Positions 1 to 9,008 of a stretch of 64,000 nt of DNA are shown here, one piece after another. The notes below the pieces were generated by a model that saw only the letters and a list, made by a program, of their open reading frames with translations, made no database searches and was not told the origin of the DNA. The position numbers and the translations under genes were made by a program. Source of the stretch: Planctomycetota bacterium. GTDB taxonomy: Bacteria; Planctomycetota; UBA1135. The stretch covers positions 1-64,000 of the forward strand of contig JAJFFB010000010.1 in NCBI GenBank assembly GCA_021776925.1, written 5' to 3'. The first letter of the stretch is position 1, and the number at the start of each line of letters is the position of its first letter.

Positions 1-725
1 TGGATCGGAATGCGGCGTTGTCCGCGGGTGATGTAAACCACCACCAGAACGGTCACGGTCCACATGGCGCCGAGGGTGACCACCAACTGGTGCGGGTTTT
101 CCGCCACCGAAAGCGTTTGCTGCATCGCCGTCGGCATGGCCGAGATGATTCCGCACATGATGATGATCGAGACGCCGTTGCCGATGCCGTGCTCGGTGAT
201 CTGTTCGCCCAGCCACATGATGAACATGGTTCCGGCGGTCAGCGCCAGGACCACGGTCAGGCTGTAGAGGAAACTCGGCTCATCGGTCATCAGGCCGAAG
301 CGCTGGTTGTAGATCACTCCGTAGAGGATGAAAATCGACTGCAGCAGACAGATCGGGATCGTGGCCAGCCGCGTGTACTGGCTGATCTTGCGCTGGCCCG
401 CGGCGCCCTCTTTGGACAGAGCCTCTAGCTGAGGCACCACCTTCACCAGCAAGCTGAAGATGATCGACGCCGAAATGTAGGGCATCACGCCCAGTGAGAA
501 CAGCGCCGCGCTGCCGATACCGGCGCCGGTGAACGCGTTCATGATGCCGAACAGTCCGCCGAGACCGGAGCCAGCGATCTTGTCCGAGGCGGTCTTGATC
601 GCTTCCAGGTTGACCCCGGGAAGGGGAATCTGGAATCCGAGACGGTAGATGAAAAGCAGCAGGAAGGTCGACCCGATGCGCTTGCGCAGCTCGGGAATTC
701 GGAAGATGGACAGTACCTGCAGCAT
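1..725 (-). CDS. secY: Protein translocase subunit SecY, N-terminal part (runs off the window)
   Basis: SecY is the channel subunit of the Sec translocon in the inner membrane. I translated the minus strand from the ATG at 725; about 241 residues are present and the frame runs off the left edge still open. Visible family signatures are the plug and TM2 region GVMPYISASII and the segment GEQITEHGIGNGVSI, which are highly characteristic. Several hydrophobic membrane segments are evident. The start lies 10 nt after the rplO stop, the usual position of secY at the end of the spc operon, so it is probably co-transcribed with the ribosomal genes. The missing C-terminal half should contain the remaining membrane helices. 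Confidence 0.96.
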   Translation of the reverse strand, partial: MLQVLSIFRIPELRKRIGSTFLLLFIYRLGFQIPLPGVNLEAIKTASDKIAGSGLGGLFGIMNAFTGAGIGSAALFSLGVMPYISASIIFSLLVKVVPQLEALSKEGAAGQRKISQYTRLATIPICLLQSIFILYGVIYNQRFGLMTDEPSFLYSLTVVLALTAGTMFIMWLGEQITEHGIGNGVSIIIMCGIISAMPTAMQQTLSVAENPHQLVVTLGAMWTVTVLVVVYITRGQRRIPI

Positions 726-735
726 GGAGGTGGAA

Positions 736-1182
736 TCAGCTGATGACTTCTGCGGTGCCGCCGGCGGCCTCGATCTTGGCCCGGGCGCTGACGGAGAACT
801 TGTGCGCGCGGATGGTCAGCTTGCGGTCAAGCTCGCCCATGCCGAGTACCTTGAGCATGTTGCCGGTGCGGCGTGACAGGCCGGCGCCGAGAACGGCGTC
901 GAGGTCGACTTCGCTGCCCTCGTCAAACTGGGCCAGAGCGTCGAGGTTGACCAGGGTGTAGTGCTTCTTGAAGCGCGCGTTGGTGAAACCGCGCTTGGGA
1001 ATACGCCGGTAGAGCGGCATCTGGCCGCCCTCGAAACCAAGGCGCGGATGATCGCCGGAGCGCGAGCGCTGGCCCTTGTGGCCGCGGCCGGCGGTCTTGC
1101 CGGTGCCGGAACCCGTGCCACGACCCACGCGTTTGCGCGGACGGTGCTTGACTCCTTTGGCTGTGACGTCGTGAATCTGCAT
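736..1182 (-). CDS. rplO: 50S ribosomal protein L15 (uL15)
   Basis: L15 is a late-assembly protein of the large subunit. The product is 148 residues, the normal family length, with the Gly/Arg/Lys-rich N-terminal extension ([18 protein letters not shown]) followed by the globular domain. The ATG at 1182 shares its A with the TGA of rpsE (TGATG), so translation is coupled to rpsE. In most bacteria rpmD (L30) sits between rpsE and rplO; here no space exists for it. secY follows directly downstream. Confidence 0.97.
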   Translation of the reverse strand: MQIHDVTAKGVKHRPRKRVGRGTGSGTGKTAGRGHKGQRSRSGDHPRLGFEGGQMPLYRRIPKRGFTNARFKKHYTLVNLDALAQFDEGSEVDLDAVLGAGLSRRTGNMLKVLGMGELDRKLTIRAHKFSVSARAKIEAAGGTAEVIS

Positions 1183-1694
1183 CAGACTTCCACCCCGCGG
1201 AGCTCGGAGATCTGCTCCTTGGTCCGCAGCTGGGCGAGGCCGTCGAGAGTGGCCTTCACCAGGTTGATTGGATTGGTCGAGCCAAAGGACTTGGAAAGCA
1301 CGTCCTTGACACCGGCCAGTTCGAGGACCGCACGCACGGTGCCGCCGGCGATGATGCCGGTGCCGGGCGCGGCCGGAATGAGGCGCACGTGCGAGGAGCA
1401 AAACCGCCCTTCGACCTCGTGCGGAATGGTGGTGGCGACACGCGGGACCCGGATCAGATGCTTGCGGCCGTCCTTGAACGCCTTTTGCATCGCCATCGGG
1501 ATTTCCTTGGCCTTGCCGAAACCAAAACCGACCACTCCATCTTGGTTGCCGACCACGGTCAGAGCCGAGAAGGCGAAGCGCCGGCCACCCTTGACCACCT
1601 TCGCCGACCGGTTCACCTTGACGCGCTCTTCTTTGAGCTCGCCGAGGGCGTCGGTCTCGTGCCGGTCGAGGTACTGGAATTTCTGCTTGGTCAT
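1182..1694 (-). CDS. rpsE: 30S ribosomal protein S5 (uS5)
   Basis: S5 is a small-subunit protein that contributes to decoding fidelity and the mRNA entry site. The 170-residue product shows the N-terminal double-stranded-RNA-binding fold ([25 protein letters not shown], residues about 38-62) and the C-terminal domain with [12 protein letters not shown]. Length matches the family. It overlaps rplO by one base and follows rplR by 21 nt. Nothing unusual is visible in the protein. Confidence 0.98.
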   Translation of the reverse strand: MTKQKFQYLDRHETDALGELKEERVKVNRSAKVVKGGRRFAFSALTVVGNQDGVVGFGFGKAKEIPMAMQKAFKDGRKHLIRVPRVATTIPHEVEGRFCSSHVRLIPAAPGTGIIAGGTVRAVLELAGVKDVLSKSFGSTNPINLVKATLDGLAQLRTKEQISELRGVEV

Positions 1695-1715
1695 GCTGCT
1701 TCTCCGGGCCTGCGC

Positions 1716-2090
1716 CTAGAACTCAAGGCCCGCCTCACGAGCCGCTTCACCGAGCGCCTTGACCCGGCCGTGGTAGATGTAGTAGCCGCGATCGAATTTG
1801 ACCTGCTTGACGCCGGCTCCCTGAGCGCGCTCGGCGATGATTGCGCCCAGTGCCGTCGCCGAATCGACCTTGTTCTTGCCGCTGAGCTGCTCCTTGAGGT
1901 CGGCCTCGAGGGTGCTGGCCGAAGCCAGCGTGCGCCCTTGCTCGTCGTCGATCAGCTGCACCGAGATGTGGCGCGCGCTGCGGTAGACGCTCAGGCGCGG
2001 ACGGTCCGAGGCCGCACGCAGACGCCGGCGCACACCGAGCTTCTTGCGCGAGCGTTGTTTCCATTTCTTTTTCTGCTGGAGATGGTCCAT
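1716..2090 (-). CDS. rplR: 50S ribosomal protein L18 (uL18)
   Basis: L18 binds 5S rRNA and helps load it into the central protuberance. The 124-residue product has the basic N-terminus ([17 protein letters not shown]), then [20 protein letters not shown] and the C-terminal [26 protein letters not shown]-like ending typical of L18. I chose the ATG at 2090, which gives the usual length; upstream in-frame codons would run into rplF. It lies 14 nt after rplF. Confidence 0.97.
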   Translation of the reverse strand: MDHLQQKKKWKQRSRKKLGVRRRLRAASDRPRLSVYRSARHISVQLIDDEQGRTLASASTLEADLKEQLSGKNKVDSATALGAIIAERAQGAGVKQVKFDRGYYIYHGRVKALGEAAREAGLEF

Positions 2091-2104
2091 GCTTCGCTGT
2101 TCCT

Positions 2105-2647
2105 CTAGCCGAGGGCCTTGCCAGCCTTGCGGCGGACGTTTTCGTCCTTGTAACGGATGCCCTTGCCCTTGTAGGGCTCGGGCGGCCGGATGCGCCGGAT
2201 GTTGGCAGCGGCCTGCCCGACCTGCTGCTTGTCCGCCCCGCGCACCACGATGGAGGTGTTCGAAGAACACTCAAAACTGACGCCTTCAGGCGGGGTGCAC
2301 TCGACCAGATGGCAGAAGCCGATCTGCATCTCGATGCCCTGGCCTTTGGGCTTGACGTTCCAGCCGGTGCCGACGATTTCGAGGGTCTTTTCGTAGCCCT
2401 CGACCACGCCGGTGACCATGTTCTGGAGGTGCGCCCGCACCAGGCCGTGCAGTGCGGCGGCCTTCTGCGCGCTGCCCGCACCGCTGCGGGTGATGACGAC
2501 CTGGTCACCCTCGACTTCGAGGACGACTTCGGGGAACAGCGGAAAGCTGAGTTCCCCCTTGGGCCCCTTGACCGAGACTTCGGTCGGGGTGTGTTTGACT
2601 TCGACCCCAGATGGAATCGAGACGGGTTGTTTACCGATGCGCGACAT
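2105..2647 (-). CDS. rplF: 50S ribosomal protein L6 (uL6)
   Basis: L6 sits near the factor-binding site of the large subunit. The product from the ATG at 2647 is 180 residues, begins [17 protein letters not shown] as in most L6 proteins, and carries the second L6 repeat ending in the conserved [12 protein letters not shown] motif. An upstream in-frame start is possible but would add 15 residues without family support. It lies between rpsH and rplR in standard spc order. Confidence 0.98.
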   Translation of the reverse strand: MSRIGKQPVSIPSGVEVKHTPTEVSVKGPKGELSFPLFPEVVLEVEGDQVVITRSGAGSAQKAAALHGLVRAHLQNMVTGVVEGYEKTLEIVGTGWNVKPKGQGIEMQIGFCHLVECTPPEGVSFECSSNTSIVVRGADKQQVGQAAANIRRIRPPEPYKGKGIRYKDENVRRKAGKALG

Positions 2648-2663
2648 GGCTTGACCTCGGCGA

Positions 2664-3065
2664 TCAGAAAACTGTGCAGAGAACCTCGCCACCGACGCCG
2701 GATTCAGCGGCTTTACGCCCGCTCATGACGCCTTTGGATGTGGTGAGGATGGAAAGCCCCAGCCCGGAACGGACCCGCGGCGGGTGGGTGGAATCGGCGT
2801 AGACACGACGGCCGGGCTTGGAAATCCGCTGCAGCTCATGGATCGCGGGCTGTCCGTCGCGGTCGTACTTGAGGAACAGACGCAGGGTCGGGAAGCCGCG
2901 TTGGTCTTTGTCGTTTTCGATTTCGCCGAGATAGCCCTCGTCCTTCAATACCAGCGCGATGCTGGCCTTGATGCGGGATGCGGGCATGTCAACGAAGCGC
3001 TTGCGCACCTGGATGCCGTTGCGGATCCGGGTGAGCATGTCAGCGATGGGATCGGTCATGGTCAT
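2664..3065 (-). CDS. rpsH: 30S ribosomal protein S8 (uS8)
   Basis: S8 binds the central domain of 16S rRNA and, in E. coli, represses the spc operon. The 133-residue product starts MTMTDPIADMLTRIRNG and ends with the conserved C-terminal region GLGLSILTTSKGVMSGRKA. A clear Shine-Dalgarno (AGGAG) precedes the ATG at 3065. It lies between rpsN and rplF in standard order. Whether S8 autoregulates this cluster cannot be told from the sequence. Confidence 0.98.
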   Translation of the reverse strand: MTMTDPIADMLTRIRNGIQVRKRFVDMPASRIKASIALVLKDEGYLGEIENDKDQRGFPTLRLFLKYDRDGQPAIHELQRISKPGRRVYADSTHPPRVRSGLGLSILTTSKGVMSGRKAAESGVGGEVLCTVF

Positions 3066-3085
3066 GGCGATTCTCCTTTGCTGGC

Positions 3086-3391
3086 CTACCAGGAAGCCTT
3101 GCGGACACCGGGGAGCTCGCCCTTGTGGGCGAGGCGGCGGAAAACGAGGCGCGAGACCCCGAACTTGCGGTAGAAACCCTTGGGCCGCCCGGTCAACGAG
3201 CAACGGTTGTGCAGACGCACTTTGCTGGCGTCGCGCGGCATCTTGTGCAGACGCAGGTAGGCCGCCGCCTTGTCCTCGAGCGAGGCTTCAGGATCTTTGA
3301 TCACGGCGACCAGTTCGGCACGCCGCTCGGCGTGGCGTGTCACCAGTTCCTGGCGCTTCAATTCGCGGTGGATTGCGCTGGTTTTGGCCAT
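3086..3391 (-). CDS. rpsN: 30S ribosomal protein S14 (uS14), long zinc-free form
   Basis: S14 is part of the head of the small subunit. The 101-residue product begins [13 protein letters not shown] and contains [19 protein letters not shown], the hallmark of S14. There is no pair of CxxC motifs, so this is the long, zinc-independent type rather than the short zinc-binding one. The start codon is one base away from the rplE stop, implying translational coupling. Confidence 0.97.
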   Translation of the reverse strand: MAKTSAIHRELKRQELVTRHAERRAELVAVIKDPEASLEDKAAAYLRLHKMPRDASKVRLHNRCSLTGRPKGFYRKFGVSRLVFRRLAHKGELPGVRKASW

Positions 3392-3392
3392 C

Positions 3393-3944
3393 TCAGTTCT
3401 CCTGATTGGGCTGACGGAAGGGCATGCCGAATCCGGCCAGCAGGGCACGGCCTTCGGCATCGGTCTGGGCGGAGGTCACGATGGTGATGTTCATGCCCTG
3501 GGTGAATTCAACCCGGTCGAGATCGATCTCGGGAAACAGCGACTGCTCGGTCAGGCCGAGGCTGAAGTTGCCGTGTCCGTCAAACTTGTCGCGCAGGCCG
3601 CGGAAGTCGCGGATCCGCGGCAGCACCACAGCGATGAGGCGGTCGAGGAACTCGAACATGCGCACCCCGCGCAGGGTGGTCATGCAGCCGATCGGCATGC
3701 CTTCGCGCAGGCGGAAACCGGCGATCGATTGCTTGGCCTTGGTCACCACGGCCTTCTGGCCGGTGACCACGGTCAGGTCCTTGGCCGCTGATTCGACGTG
3801 CGACTTGTTCTCGACCGCGGATCCCACGCCCATCGACACGATGATCTTGCGGACCGTCGGCACCTGGTGCGGGTTGCGGTAGCTGAATTTCTCTTTCAGC
3901 TCCGGCGTGATCTCTGTTTTGTACTTCTCGATTAGGCGTGCCAT
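3393..3944 (-). CDS. rplE: 50S ribosomal protein L5 (uL5)
   Basis: L5 binds 5S rRNA and contacts the P-site tRNA through its beta-hairpin loop. The 183-residue product shows the N-terminal [12 protein letters not shown] start, the [14 protein letters not shown] segment, the [14 protein letters not shown] motif and a C-terminal [20 protein letters not shown] region, all typical. A GGAG Shine-Dalgarno precedes the ATG. Order relative to rplX and rpsN is standard. Confidence 0.98.
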   Translation of the reverse strand: MARLIEKYKTEITPELKEKFSYRNPHQVPTVRKIIVSMGVGSAVENKSHVESAAKDLTVVTGQKAVVTKAKQSIAGFRLREGMPIGCMTTLRGVRMFEFLDRLIAVVLPRIRDFRGLRDKFDGHGNFSLGLTEQSLFPEIDLDRVEFTQGMNITIVTSAQTDAEGRALLAGFGMPFRQPNQEN

Positions 3945-4005
3945 CTGACAGCTCCGTTCGCTCAGCTTTCCGTTCTGCTATGGGTGATTGGGTGCAGCCG
4001 GAGTT

Positions 4006-4314
4006 CTAGTCGAACTTGGTTCCGCATGGAATGCCGACGCGAACCCTGCGGCCCCCGTCTTCGACCATGCGCGTGCGGACCCCCTTGCTGGCCTTTTCGC
4101 TCCACAGCAGGACGTTGGAAACGTCCAGCGGGAACTCACGGTCAACGGTGCCACCCTGCGGGTTGGCTTGGGTTTTGGGCAGGTTCTTGATGCGGACGTT
4201 GACGCCCTCGACCAGAACCCTGCCTTCTTCTTCGAACAGGCGCAGCACCTTGCCGCGCTTGCCCTGGTGGTTGCCTGAGATCACAACCACTTCATCTCCG
4301 TTCTTGAGGTGCAT
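4006..4314 (-). CDS. rplX: 50S ribosomal protein L24 (uL24)
   Basis: L24 nucleates assembly of the large subunit and lies near the exit tunnel. The 102-residue product has the KOW motif at the N-terminus ([20 protein letters not shown]) followed by [21 protein letters not shown]. The ATG at 4314 shares its A with the rplN stop (TGATG), so the two are translationally coupled. Sixty-one bases separate it from rplE. Confidence 0.97.
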   Translation of the reverse strand: MHLKNGDEVVVISGNHQGKRGKVLRLFEEEGRVLVEGVNVRIKNLPKTQANPQGGTVDREFPLDVSNVLLWSEKASKGVRTRMVEDGGRRVRVGIPCGTKFD

Positions 4315-4682
4315 CACACCACCTCCTGTGCAAGCGAGACGATTTTCATGAACTTGCGGTCGCGCAGTTCGCGCGCCACGGCACCAAAGATGCGCGTGCC
4401 GCGCGGATTGCCCTCGCCGTCGAGAATCACCACCGCGTTGCCGTCGAAGCGCACGTAGGAGCCATCTTTGCGCCGGGTGCGGTGGCGGGTGCGGACGACT
4501 ACGCCGCGCACCACGGTCCCCTGCTTCAGGTCGCTGCCCGGAATTGCTTTCTTGACCGAGGCCACGATCAGGTCGCCGAGCCCAGCAAAATGACGCTTGG
4601 ACCCGCCCAGCACCTTGATGCACATGACCTCCTTGGCGCCGCTGTTGTCGGCGACGTCGAGCCGTGTTTGCATCTGGATCAT
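4314..4682 (-). CDS. rplN: 50S ribosomal protein L14 (uL14)
   Basis: L14 forms an intersubunit bridge and binds ribosome-silencing factor in other bacteria. The 122-residue product has the family start [21 protein letters not shown] and the conserved end [20 protein letters not shown]. Length is exactly typical. A strong AGGAG site precedes the ATG. It overlaps rplX by one base. Confidence 0.98.
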   Translation of the reverse strand: MIQMQTRLDVADNSGAKEVMCIKVLGGSKRHFAGLGDLIVASVKKAIPGSDLKQGTVVRGVVVRTRHRTRRKDGSYVRFDGNAVVILDGEGNPRGTRIFGAVARELRDRKFMKIVSLAQEVV

Positions 4683-4724
4683 TTTCTTTCTCCTGGTATT
4701 CCTGGTGTTGGTCGGCTGCCTGGA

Positions 4725-5033
4725 TCAGGCGACGGACGCCGCCTCGATGATGCGCACCAGCCGCCAGCGCTTGAGCTTGCTCAGCGGACGGGTGCCCATG
4801 ATCTCGACCTTGTCCCCGATCTTGGCCTGATTGCCTTCGTCGTGGACGTGGTATTTCTTCCGCTTGCGGATGATCTTGTGGTAAAGCGTATGGCGCGTGG
4901 TGCGCTCCACCTGGACGACGACGGTCTTGTCAGAGCCGTCGGTCACCACAACCCCCTGCAGGGACTTGCGGGTTCCCCGCTCGGCGGCGCCGCTGCTGGC
5001 GGCCGCTTCTGTCTGCTCGCTGTTCTCGCTCAT
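4725..5033 (-). CDS. rpsQ: 30S ribosomal protein S17 (uS17) with acidic/Ala N-terminal extension
   Basis: S17 is a primary 16S rRNA binder with an OB fold. The core (KSLQGVVVTDGSDKTVVVQVE, then RKKYHVHDEGNQAKIGDKVEI) is clear. The 102-residue product is longer than the usual 80-90 because of about 20 N-terminal residues rich in Ala, Ser and Glu. That extension could be a genuine tail; an alternative short start is not obvious because no internal ATG precedes the core. It lies between rpmC and rplN as usual. Confidence 0.96.
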   Translation of the reverse strand: MSENSEQTEAAASSGAAERGTRKSLQGVVVTDGSDKTVVVQVERTTRHTLYHKIIRKRKKYHVHDEGNQAKIGDKVEIMGTRPLSKLKRWRLVRIIEAASVA

Positions 5034-5077
5034 CTTTTTGGGTGCTCGGAATGTCCTGTGCGGGGCAATCGGGTGGT

Positions 5078-5290
5078 TCAGCGCGACTCCTGGCCGCGAA
5101 TTCCGATGTTGCGCTCCTGAAGGATGGTTTTCATCCTGGCGACGTCGCGGCGGATCACTTTGATCCGGGCAGGGTTGGCGTTGCCCTCGGTGAGAGAGCG
5201 GAAGCGCATCTCGAAGTACTCCTTCTCCAGCTGTTCGACGTCGAACTCGATTTCGCTGTCTTCTTTGCCTCGGATCTCGGCGGATTTCAT
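5078..5290 (-). CDS. rpmC: 50S ribosomal protein L29 (uL29)
   Basis: L29 is a small helical protein next to the peptide exit tunnel that helps form the docking site for trigger factor and SRP in other bacteria. The 70-residue product shows the two-helix pattern with ELRGK-like start (SAEIRGKEDSEI) and the conserved C-terminal RRDVARMKTILQER. It lies between rplP and rpsQ in standard order. The match is short, but context makes it secure. Confidence 0.95.
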   Translation of the reverse strand: MKSAEIRGKEDSEIEFDVEQLEKEYFEMRFRSLTEGNANPARIKVIRRDVARMKTILQERNIGIRGQESR

Positions 5291-5322
5291 CGCTTGACTC
5301 TCGATTGTCAGAGACCGGGGTC

Positions 5323-5829
5323 TCAGATGGGTTTGCGGGTGATCATGCGGCAGCGCACGGGCATCTTGTGCGCCACCCGGTTGAGGGCCTGGCGGGCGGT
5401 CGTCTCGTCGATGTTGCCGAGTTCGTAGAGCACGGTACCGGGCTTGACCACGGCGACCCAGCGGTCGACGTCGCCCTTGCCGTTGCCCATGCGCACTTCC
5501 AGAGGCTTGGCGGTGACCGGCTTGTGTGGGAAGATCCGGATCCAGATCTTGCCCTCACCAGAGGCGCGGCTGGCGGCGACCCGGCCGGCTTCGATGGTGC
5601 GCGCGTTGAGCCAGCACCATTCCAGCGCCTGCAGACCGTAATCGCCGAAGGAGACGCGGTTGCCACGCGTCGCCATGGCAGTGGCGGGCACCTTCTTGAC
5701 CGACTTGAAGCCGGCGCGGTGCTGGAGGCGCGCGGCCGGACCCTTGCCCTGGGCCAGACCGGAACGGTTGGTTCCTTTGATCTTGCCGCGCTGGGTCTTG
5801 CGGTACTTGGTTCGCTTGGGCATCAACAT
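5323..5829 (-). CDS. rplP: 50S ribosomal protein L16 (uL16) with an internal insertion
   Basis: L16 organises the A-site region of the large subunit. The start [15 protein letters not shown] and the C-terminal half ([27 protein letters not shown]) are classic. At 168 residues it is about 30 longer than the usual 136-140. The extra residues lie at about positions 26-57, between the RSGLAQG-like segment and [11 protein letters not shown], and are rich in Lys, Arg and Ala. They are in frame and not repetitive, so this is an insertion rather than a frameshift. Order between rpsC and rpmC is standard. Confidence 0.97.
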   Translation of the reverse strand: MLMPKRTKYRKTQRGKIKGTNRSGLAQGKGPAARLQHRAGFKSVKKVPATAMATRGNRVSFGDYGLQALEWCWLNARTIEAGRVAASRASGEGKIWIRIFPHKPVTAKPLEVRMGNGKGDVDRWVAVVKPGTVLYELGNIDETTARQALNRVAHKMPVRCRMITRKPI

Positions 5830-5853
5830 GATGTTTCTCCTTGTTGTGCGCTC

Positions 5854-6486
5854 CTAGAGCCGCATCCCCTCGCCACAGTAGATCCACACCTTGACGCCGA
5901 GGACGCCGTAAGTGGTGTGGGCTTCGGAAAAGCCGTAGTCACAGCGCGCGTCGAGGGTCTGCAAGGGAATCCGGCCGGTGTGCTGCTTGATCGTGCGGCT
6001 CATTTCCTTGCCGTCGATGCGCCCGCTGACCTGGATCTTCACACCCTTGGCGCCGGCGTTCATGGTGTTTTCCATGATGCGTTTGATCTGGTGCCGCGGG
6101 GACACACGGCGCTCGATCGCGCCGGCGAGGTTTTCGGCGACGGTGACCGCGTCGAGATCCCAGTGGCCGACTTCCTGGATGTCGAGCTTGATCTCCATGC
6201 CGACCATGCGCTCAAGGTCGGAGACCAGCGCATCGCGGGTGGCGTAGCCGCGCCCGATGACCTCGCCCTTGCGGGTCGCTGTAATGGTGATGCTCATGCG
6301 TTCACCGCGCTGTTGGATGTCGATCCGGGAGATCACTCCCTTGCGGAAGCGGTCCTTGATGGTCTTGCGCACCAGGAAGTCCTGCTTCAGCTTGACCCCG
6401 TAGTCGCGGCCGCGGGCGTACCAGCGTGAGCGCCACGGCTCGGTGATGCCGACACGAAAGCCGATCGGATGGATTTTCTGTCCCAT
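5854..6486 (-). CDS. rpsC: 30S ribosomal protein S3 (uS3)
   Basis: S3 lines the mRNA entry tunnel and has helicase-related residues in other bacteria. The product from the ATG at 6486 is 210 residues, begins MGQKIHPIGFRVGI, has the KH-domain region and the C-terminal domain with GVKIQVSGRIDGKEMSR. A GGAG Shine-Dalgarno is embedded in the end of rplV, whose stop lies one base upstream. Length and order are normal. Confidence 0.98.
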   Translation of the reverse strand: MGQKIHPIGFRVGITEPWRSRWYARGRDYGVKLKQDFLVRKTIKDRFRKGVISRIDIQQRGERMSITITATRKGEVIGRGYATRDALVSDLERMVGMEIKLDIQEVGHWDLDAVTVAENLAGAIERRVSPRHQIKRIMENTMNAGAKGVKIQVSGRIDGKEMSRTIKQHTGRIPLQTLDARCDYGFSEAHTTYGVLGVKVWIYCGEGMRL

Positions 6487-6487
6487 T

Positions 6488-6838
6488 TCAGCCGAGCTCC
6501 TTTTCAGTGACGGCGATGCGAAGGTGTGCGGTGCGGCAACGGATGGGCATGGCCCGTCCCATGGCGCCGGGGCGGAAGCGCGGGCGGCCGTGGACGAGAG
6601 GGCCCTCGTCAACGCGGGCATCGCTCACCACCAGGTTGTTGACATCGACCGCGTCGTTCTGCGCGGCGTTGGCAATGGCGCTCTCCAGCACTTTATTGAG
6701 GAGAGAGGCCCCACGCGTCTGGTTGACACGCAGGATGTCGAGCGCGCGATTCACTCCCAAGCCGCGAATCAGGTTCGCTGCGGGGCGGGCCTTAGTGGCC
6801 GAAATGTGCGCGTATCGGTGCGAGGCACGGAATTCCAT
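6488..6838 (-). CDS. rplV: 50S ribosomal protein L22 (uL22)
   Basis: L22 has a globular part on the exit-tunnel surface and a long hairpin reaching the tunnel constriction. The 116-residue product shows SATKARPAANLIRG, the central LLNKVLESAIANAAQN helix and the hairpin region ending PIRCRTAHLRIAVTEKE. Family length is normal. It sits between rpsS and rpsC and its stop nearly abuts the rpsC start. Confidence 0.97.
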   Translation of the reverse strand: MEFRASHRYAHISATKARPAANLIRGLGVNRALDILRVNQTRGASLLNKVLESAIANAAQNDAVDVNNLVVSDARVDEGPLVHGRPRFRPGAMGRAMPIRCRTAHLRIAVTEKELG

Positions 6839-6899
6839 GGTCTGCTCCTGGCTACCTATCTAGGCAAATGTGTGCGAAGGGTCTTGAAGACACAGGGGC

Positions 6900-7163
6900 C
6901 TACTTCTTCTTGTCGTGGCCACGGAAGGTCCGGGTCGGCGAAAACTCGCCGAGACGGTGGCCGACCATGTCCTCGGTGATGAACACCTTGAGGAATTGAC
7001 GACCGTTGTGGACCATGAAGGTCATGCCGACGTACTGCGGCGAAATCTGACTGGCGCGCGCCCACGTCTTGATCGGCATGCGATCACCGGTGGCTTCGGC
7101 CTTGTCGACCTTGCGCTGCAGGCGCGGATCGATCCAGGGACCCTTCTTGAGACTGCGACCCAT
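6900..7163 (-). CDS. rpsS: 30S ribosomal protein S19 (uS19)
   Basis: S19 sits in the head of the small subunit and contacts tRNA and S13. The 87-residue product starts [15 protein letters not shown] and contains the conserved [20 protein letters not shown] segment and the [12 protein letters not shown] ending. Length is typical. It lies between rplB and rplV. Confidence 0.98.
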   Translation of the reverse strand: MGRSLKKGPWIDPRLQRKVDKAEATGDRMPIKTWARASQISPQYVGMTFMVHNGRQFLKVFITEDMVGHRLGEFSPTRTFRGHDKKK

Positions 7164-7208
7164 TGCTGGTAATTGCTAAGTGTTGTTGCGGGGTGCGGAG
7201 GGTTTGGC

Positions 7209-8039
7209 CTAGCGCGAGGCCTTCTTGCGCCGGACGATGAACTTGTTCGAGGGCTTGCGCCTGTTGCGCGTTTTCTGGCCCTTGGCGGGCTTGCCCCACG
7301 GCGAAACAGGGTGCTTGCCCATGGTGCGGCCTTCGCCGCCGCCGTGCGGGTGGGCCGCCGGGTACATGGCCACGCCGCGCACGTGCGGCCGGCGGCCGAG
7401 GTGACGGCTGCGCCCGGCCTTGCCGAGCTTGACGTTCTGGTGGTCGGAGTTACCGACCTCGCCAATGGTGGCGCGGCAGGTGACGTGGATGCGACGCAGT
7501 TCACCGCTGGGCAGGACGATCAGGGCGTAGGCACCTTCGCGCGCGGCAAGACGCGCCGAGGCACCGGCCGAGCGCGCCATCTTGGCGCCCTGGCCAGGGC
7601 GCAGCTCGATGTTGTGCAGGGTCATGCCGAGCGGAATGTTCTCGAGCTTCATCGAGCAGCCAACCTTCGGCTCGGAATCGGGCCCGGCGGTGACCACGTC
7701 GCCCTGCTTGAGTCCCTTCGGCCACAGGATATAGCGCTTTTCGCCATCCGCGTAGTGCAGCAACGCGATGTAGGCGGTGCGGTTGGGGTCGTACTCGATG
7801 TGAGCGACCTTGGCCGGCACGCTTTCCTTTTCGCGCTTGAAATCGATGATGCGGTAACGGCGCTTGGCGCCGCCGCCACGGTGCCACGCGGTGACGCGGC
7901 CGTGGTTGTTGCGCCCGCCGGTTTTCTTCAGCGGGGCCAGCAGGCTCTTCTCCGGGGTCTGCCGGGTGAGCTCGGCGCGGTCCAGCACCGAACCGCCGCG
8001 GCGGCCAGGCGAGGTCGGCTTGTAGAACTTGATGCCCAT
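7209..8039 (-). CDS. rplB: 50S ribosomal protein L2 (uL2) with an altered conserved loop
   Basis: L2 is a core large-subunit protein near the peptidyl-transferase centre. The 276-residue product has the N-terminal [22 protein letters not shown] and C-terminal HPHGGGEGR signatures. The loop before the invariant His reads [12 protein letters not shown], where most bacteria have [12 protein letters not shown]: the Asp (E. coli D228 equivalent) is Ala at residue 229, while the His at 230 is kept. AGGAG precedes the start. Order between rplW and rpsS is standard. Confidence 0.98.
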   Translation of the reverse strand: MGIKFYKPTSPGRRGGSVLDRAELTRQTPEKSLLAPLKKTGGRNNHGRVTAWHRGGGAKRRYRIIDFKREKESVPAKVAHIEYDPNRTAYIALLHYADGEKRYILWPKGLKQGDVVTAGPDSEPKVGCSMKLENIPLGMTLHNIELRPGQGAKMARSAGASARLAAREGAYALIVLPSGELRRIHVTCRATIGEVGNSDHQNVKLGKAGRSRHLGRRPHVRGVAMYPAAHPHGGGEGRTMGKHPVSPWGKPAKGQKTRNRRKPSNKFIVRRKKASR

Positions 8040-8062
8040 GGTCTTTTCTCCTTGTGGCGGGA

Positions 8063-8353
8063 CTACAGGAGATCGATGCGGTCACCGTCTTGCAGCTGCA
8101 CGACGGCGATCTTGCGGGAGGAAGTGCGGTACCAGTTGGCACCACGACGGCGGAGTTTTCCGGGGCGCACCATGGTGTTGACCTTGGTGACCTTGACGTC
8201 GAAGACCGATTCGACCGCGCCCTTGATCTCGACCTTGTTGGCACCGCCGGCCACTTCGAAGCGGTAGGCGTTGAGGCGCTCCAGTTCGTCGGTGGTCTTT
8301 TCGGTCAGGATCGGCTTGATCAGGATCTGGTAGTTGTCGCTTGCCTGTGTCAT
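8063..8353 (-). CDS. rplW: 50S ribosomal protein L23 (uL23)
   Basis: L23 is at the exit-tunnel rim and docks trigger factor, SRP and the translocon. The 96-residue product contains [21 protein letters not shown] near the start and the conserved [21 protein letters not shown] segment. I used the ATG at 8353, preceded by GGAG; the in-frame upstream stretch overlaps rplD and has no family similarity. Order is standard. Confidence 0.96.
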   Translation of the reverse strand: MTQASDNYQILIKPILTEKTTDELERLNAYRFEVAGGANKVEIKGAVESVFDVKVTKVNTMVRPGKLRRRGANWYRTSSRKIAVVQLQDGDRIDLL

Positions 8354-8370
8354 CGTCGTGCTCCAGAGGC

Positions 8371-9006
8371 TCAGCTGCGGCCGACGCCGCAGCGGTCGGT
8401 CAGGACTTCGAGGGCGCCGCTTTGGGCCAGCACCCACTTGTGCGCCAGCAGGTCGTAGGCATTGGCGTCGGTGGCGACGCGCACCCGCACCTGGGGGAAA
8501 TTGCGGAAGGACAGGTAGGCCGGCTGGTTGGCCTCGGCAAGGAGTACCAGCACGGAGCCTTGCGGAGCGCAGTCGGCCAGCACCTTGCGCGCCGCCTTGG
8601 CCGAGGGCGCGTCCATCGCCAGGCCGCTCAGTTCCTGCACTTCGCCGTCCTGGAGTTTGCCCTGCAACGCGCTGCGCAGAGCCACCAGCCGCTGCTTGCG
8701 CGGCAGATGGTAGTTCCAGCGCCGCGTATTGCGCGGGCCGAAGACGGTGGCGCCGCCCTTCCACAAGGGGCTGCGGCGGTCGCCGGCGCGGGCACGCCCG
8801 GTCTTCTTCTGCTTCCAGGGCTTTTTCTTGTGGCCGGCGAGTTCGCTGCGCACCTTGGTGTGCGCGTCGCCCTGGCGTCGGTTGGCCTGGTATTGGACCA
8901 CCGCTTCCTTGAGGGTGCGGTAGAGGATCTGGTCGCCGAGGTCAGCGTTGAATTCCTTCTCGCCGGTGGCGCCGCTGGCGACTTCATAGGTGGTCAGCTT
9001 GGCCAT
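8371..9006 (-). CDS. rplD: 50S ribosomal protein L4 (uL4)
   Basis: L4 has a globular domain and a long loop that reaches the exit tunnel; in E. coli it also represses the S10 operon. The 211-residue product shows the loop signature KKPWKQKKTGRARAGDRRSP and GGATVFGPRNTRRW. Its start lies 2 nt from the rplC stop. Whether the regulatory function is kept cannot be judged, because no E. coli-like S10 leader is recognisable upstream. Confidence 0.97.
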   Translation of the reverse strand: MAKLTTYEVASGATGEKEFNADLGDQILYRTLKEAVVQYQANRRQGDAHTKVRSELAGHKKKPWKQKKTGRARAGDRRSPLWKGGATVFGPRNTRRWNYHLPRKQRLVALRSALQGKLQDGEVQELSGLAMDAPSAKAARKVLADCAPQGSVLVLLAEANQPAYLSFRNFPQVRVRVATDANAYDLLAHKWVLAQSGALEVLTDRCGVGRS

Positions 9007-9008
9007 GG

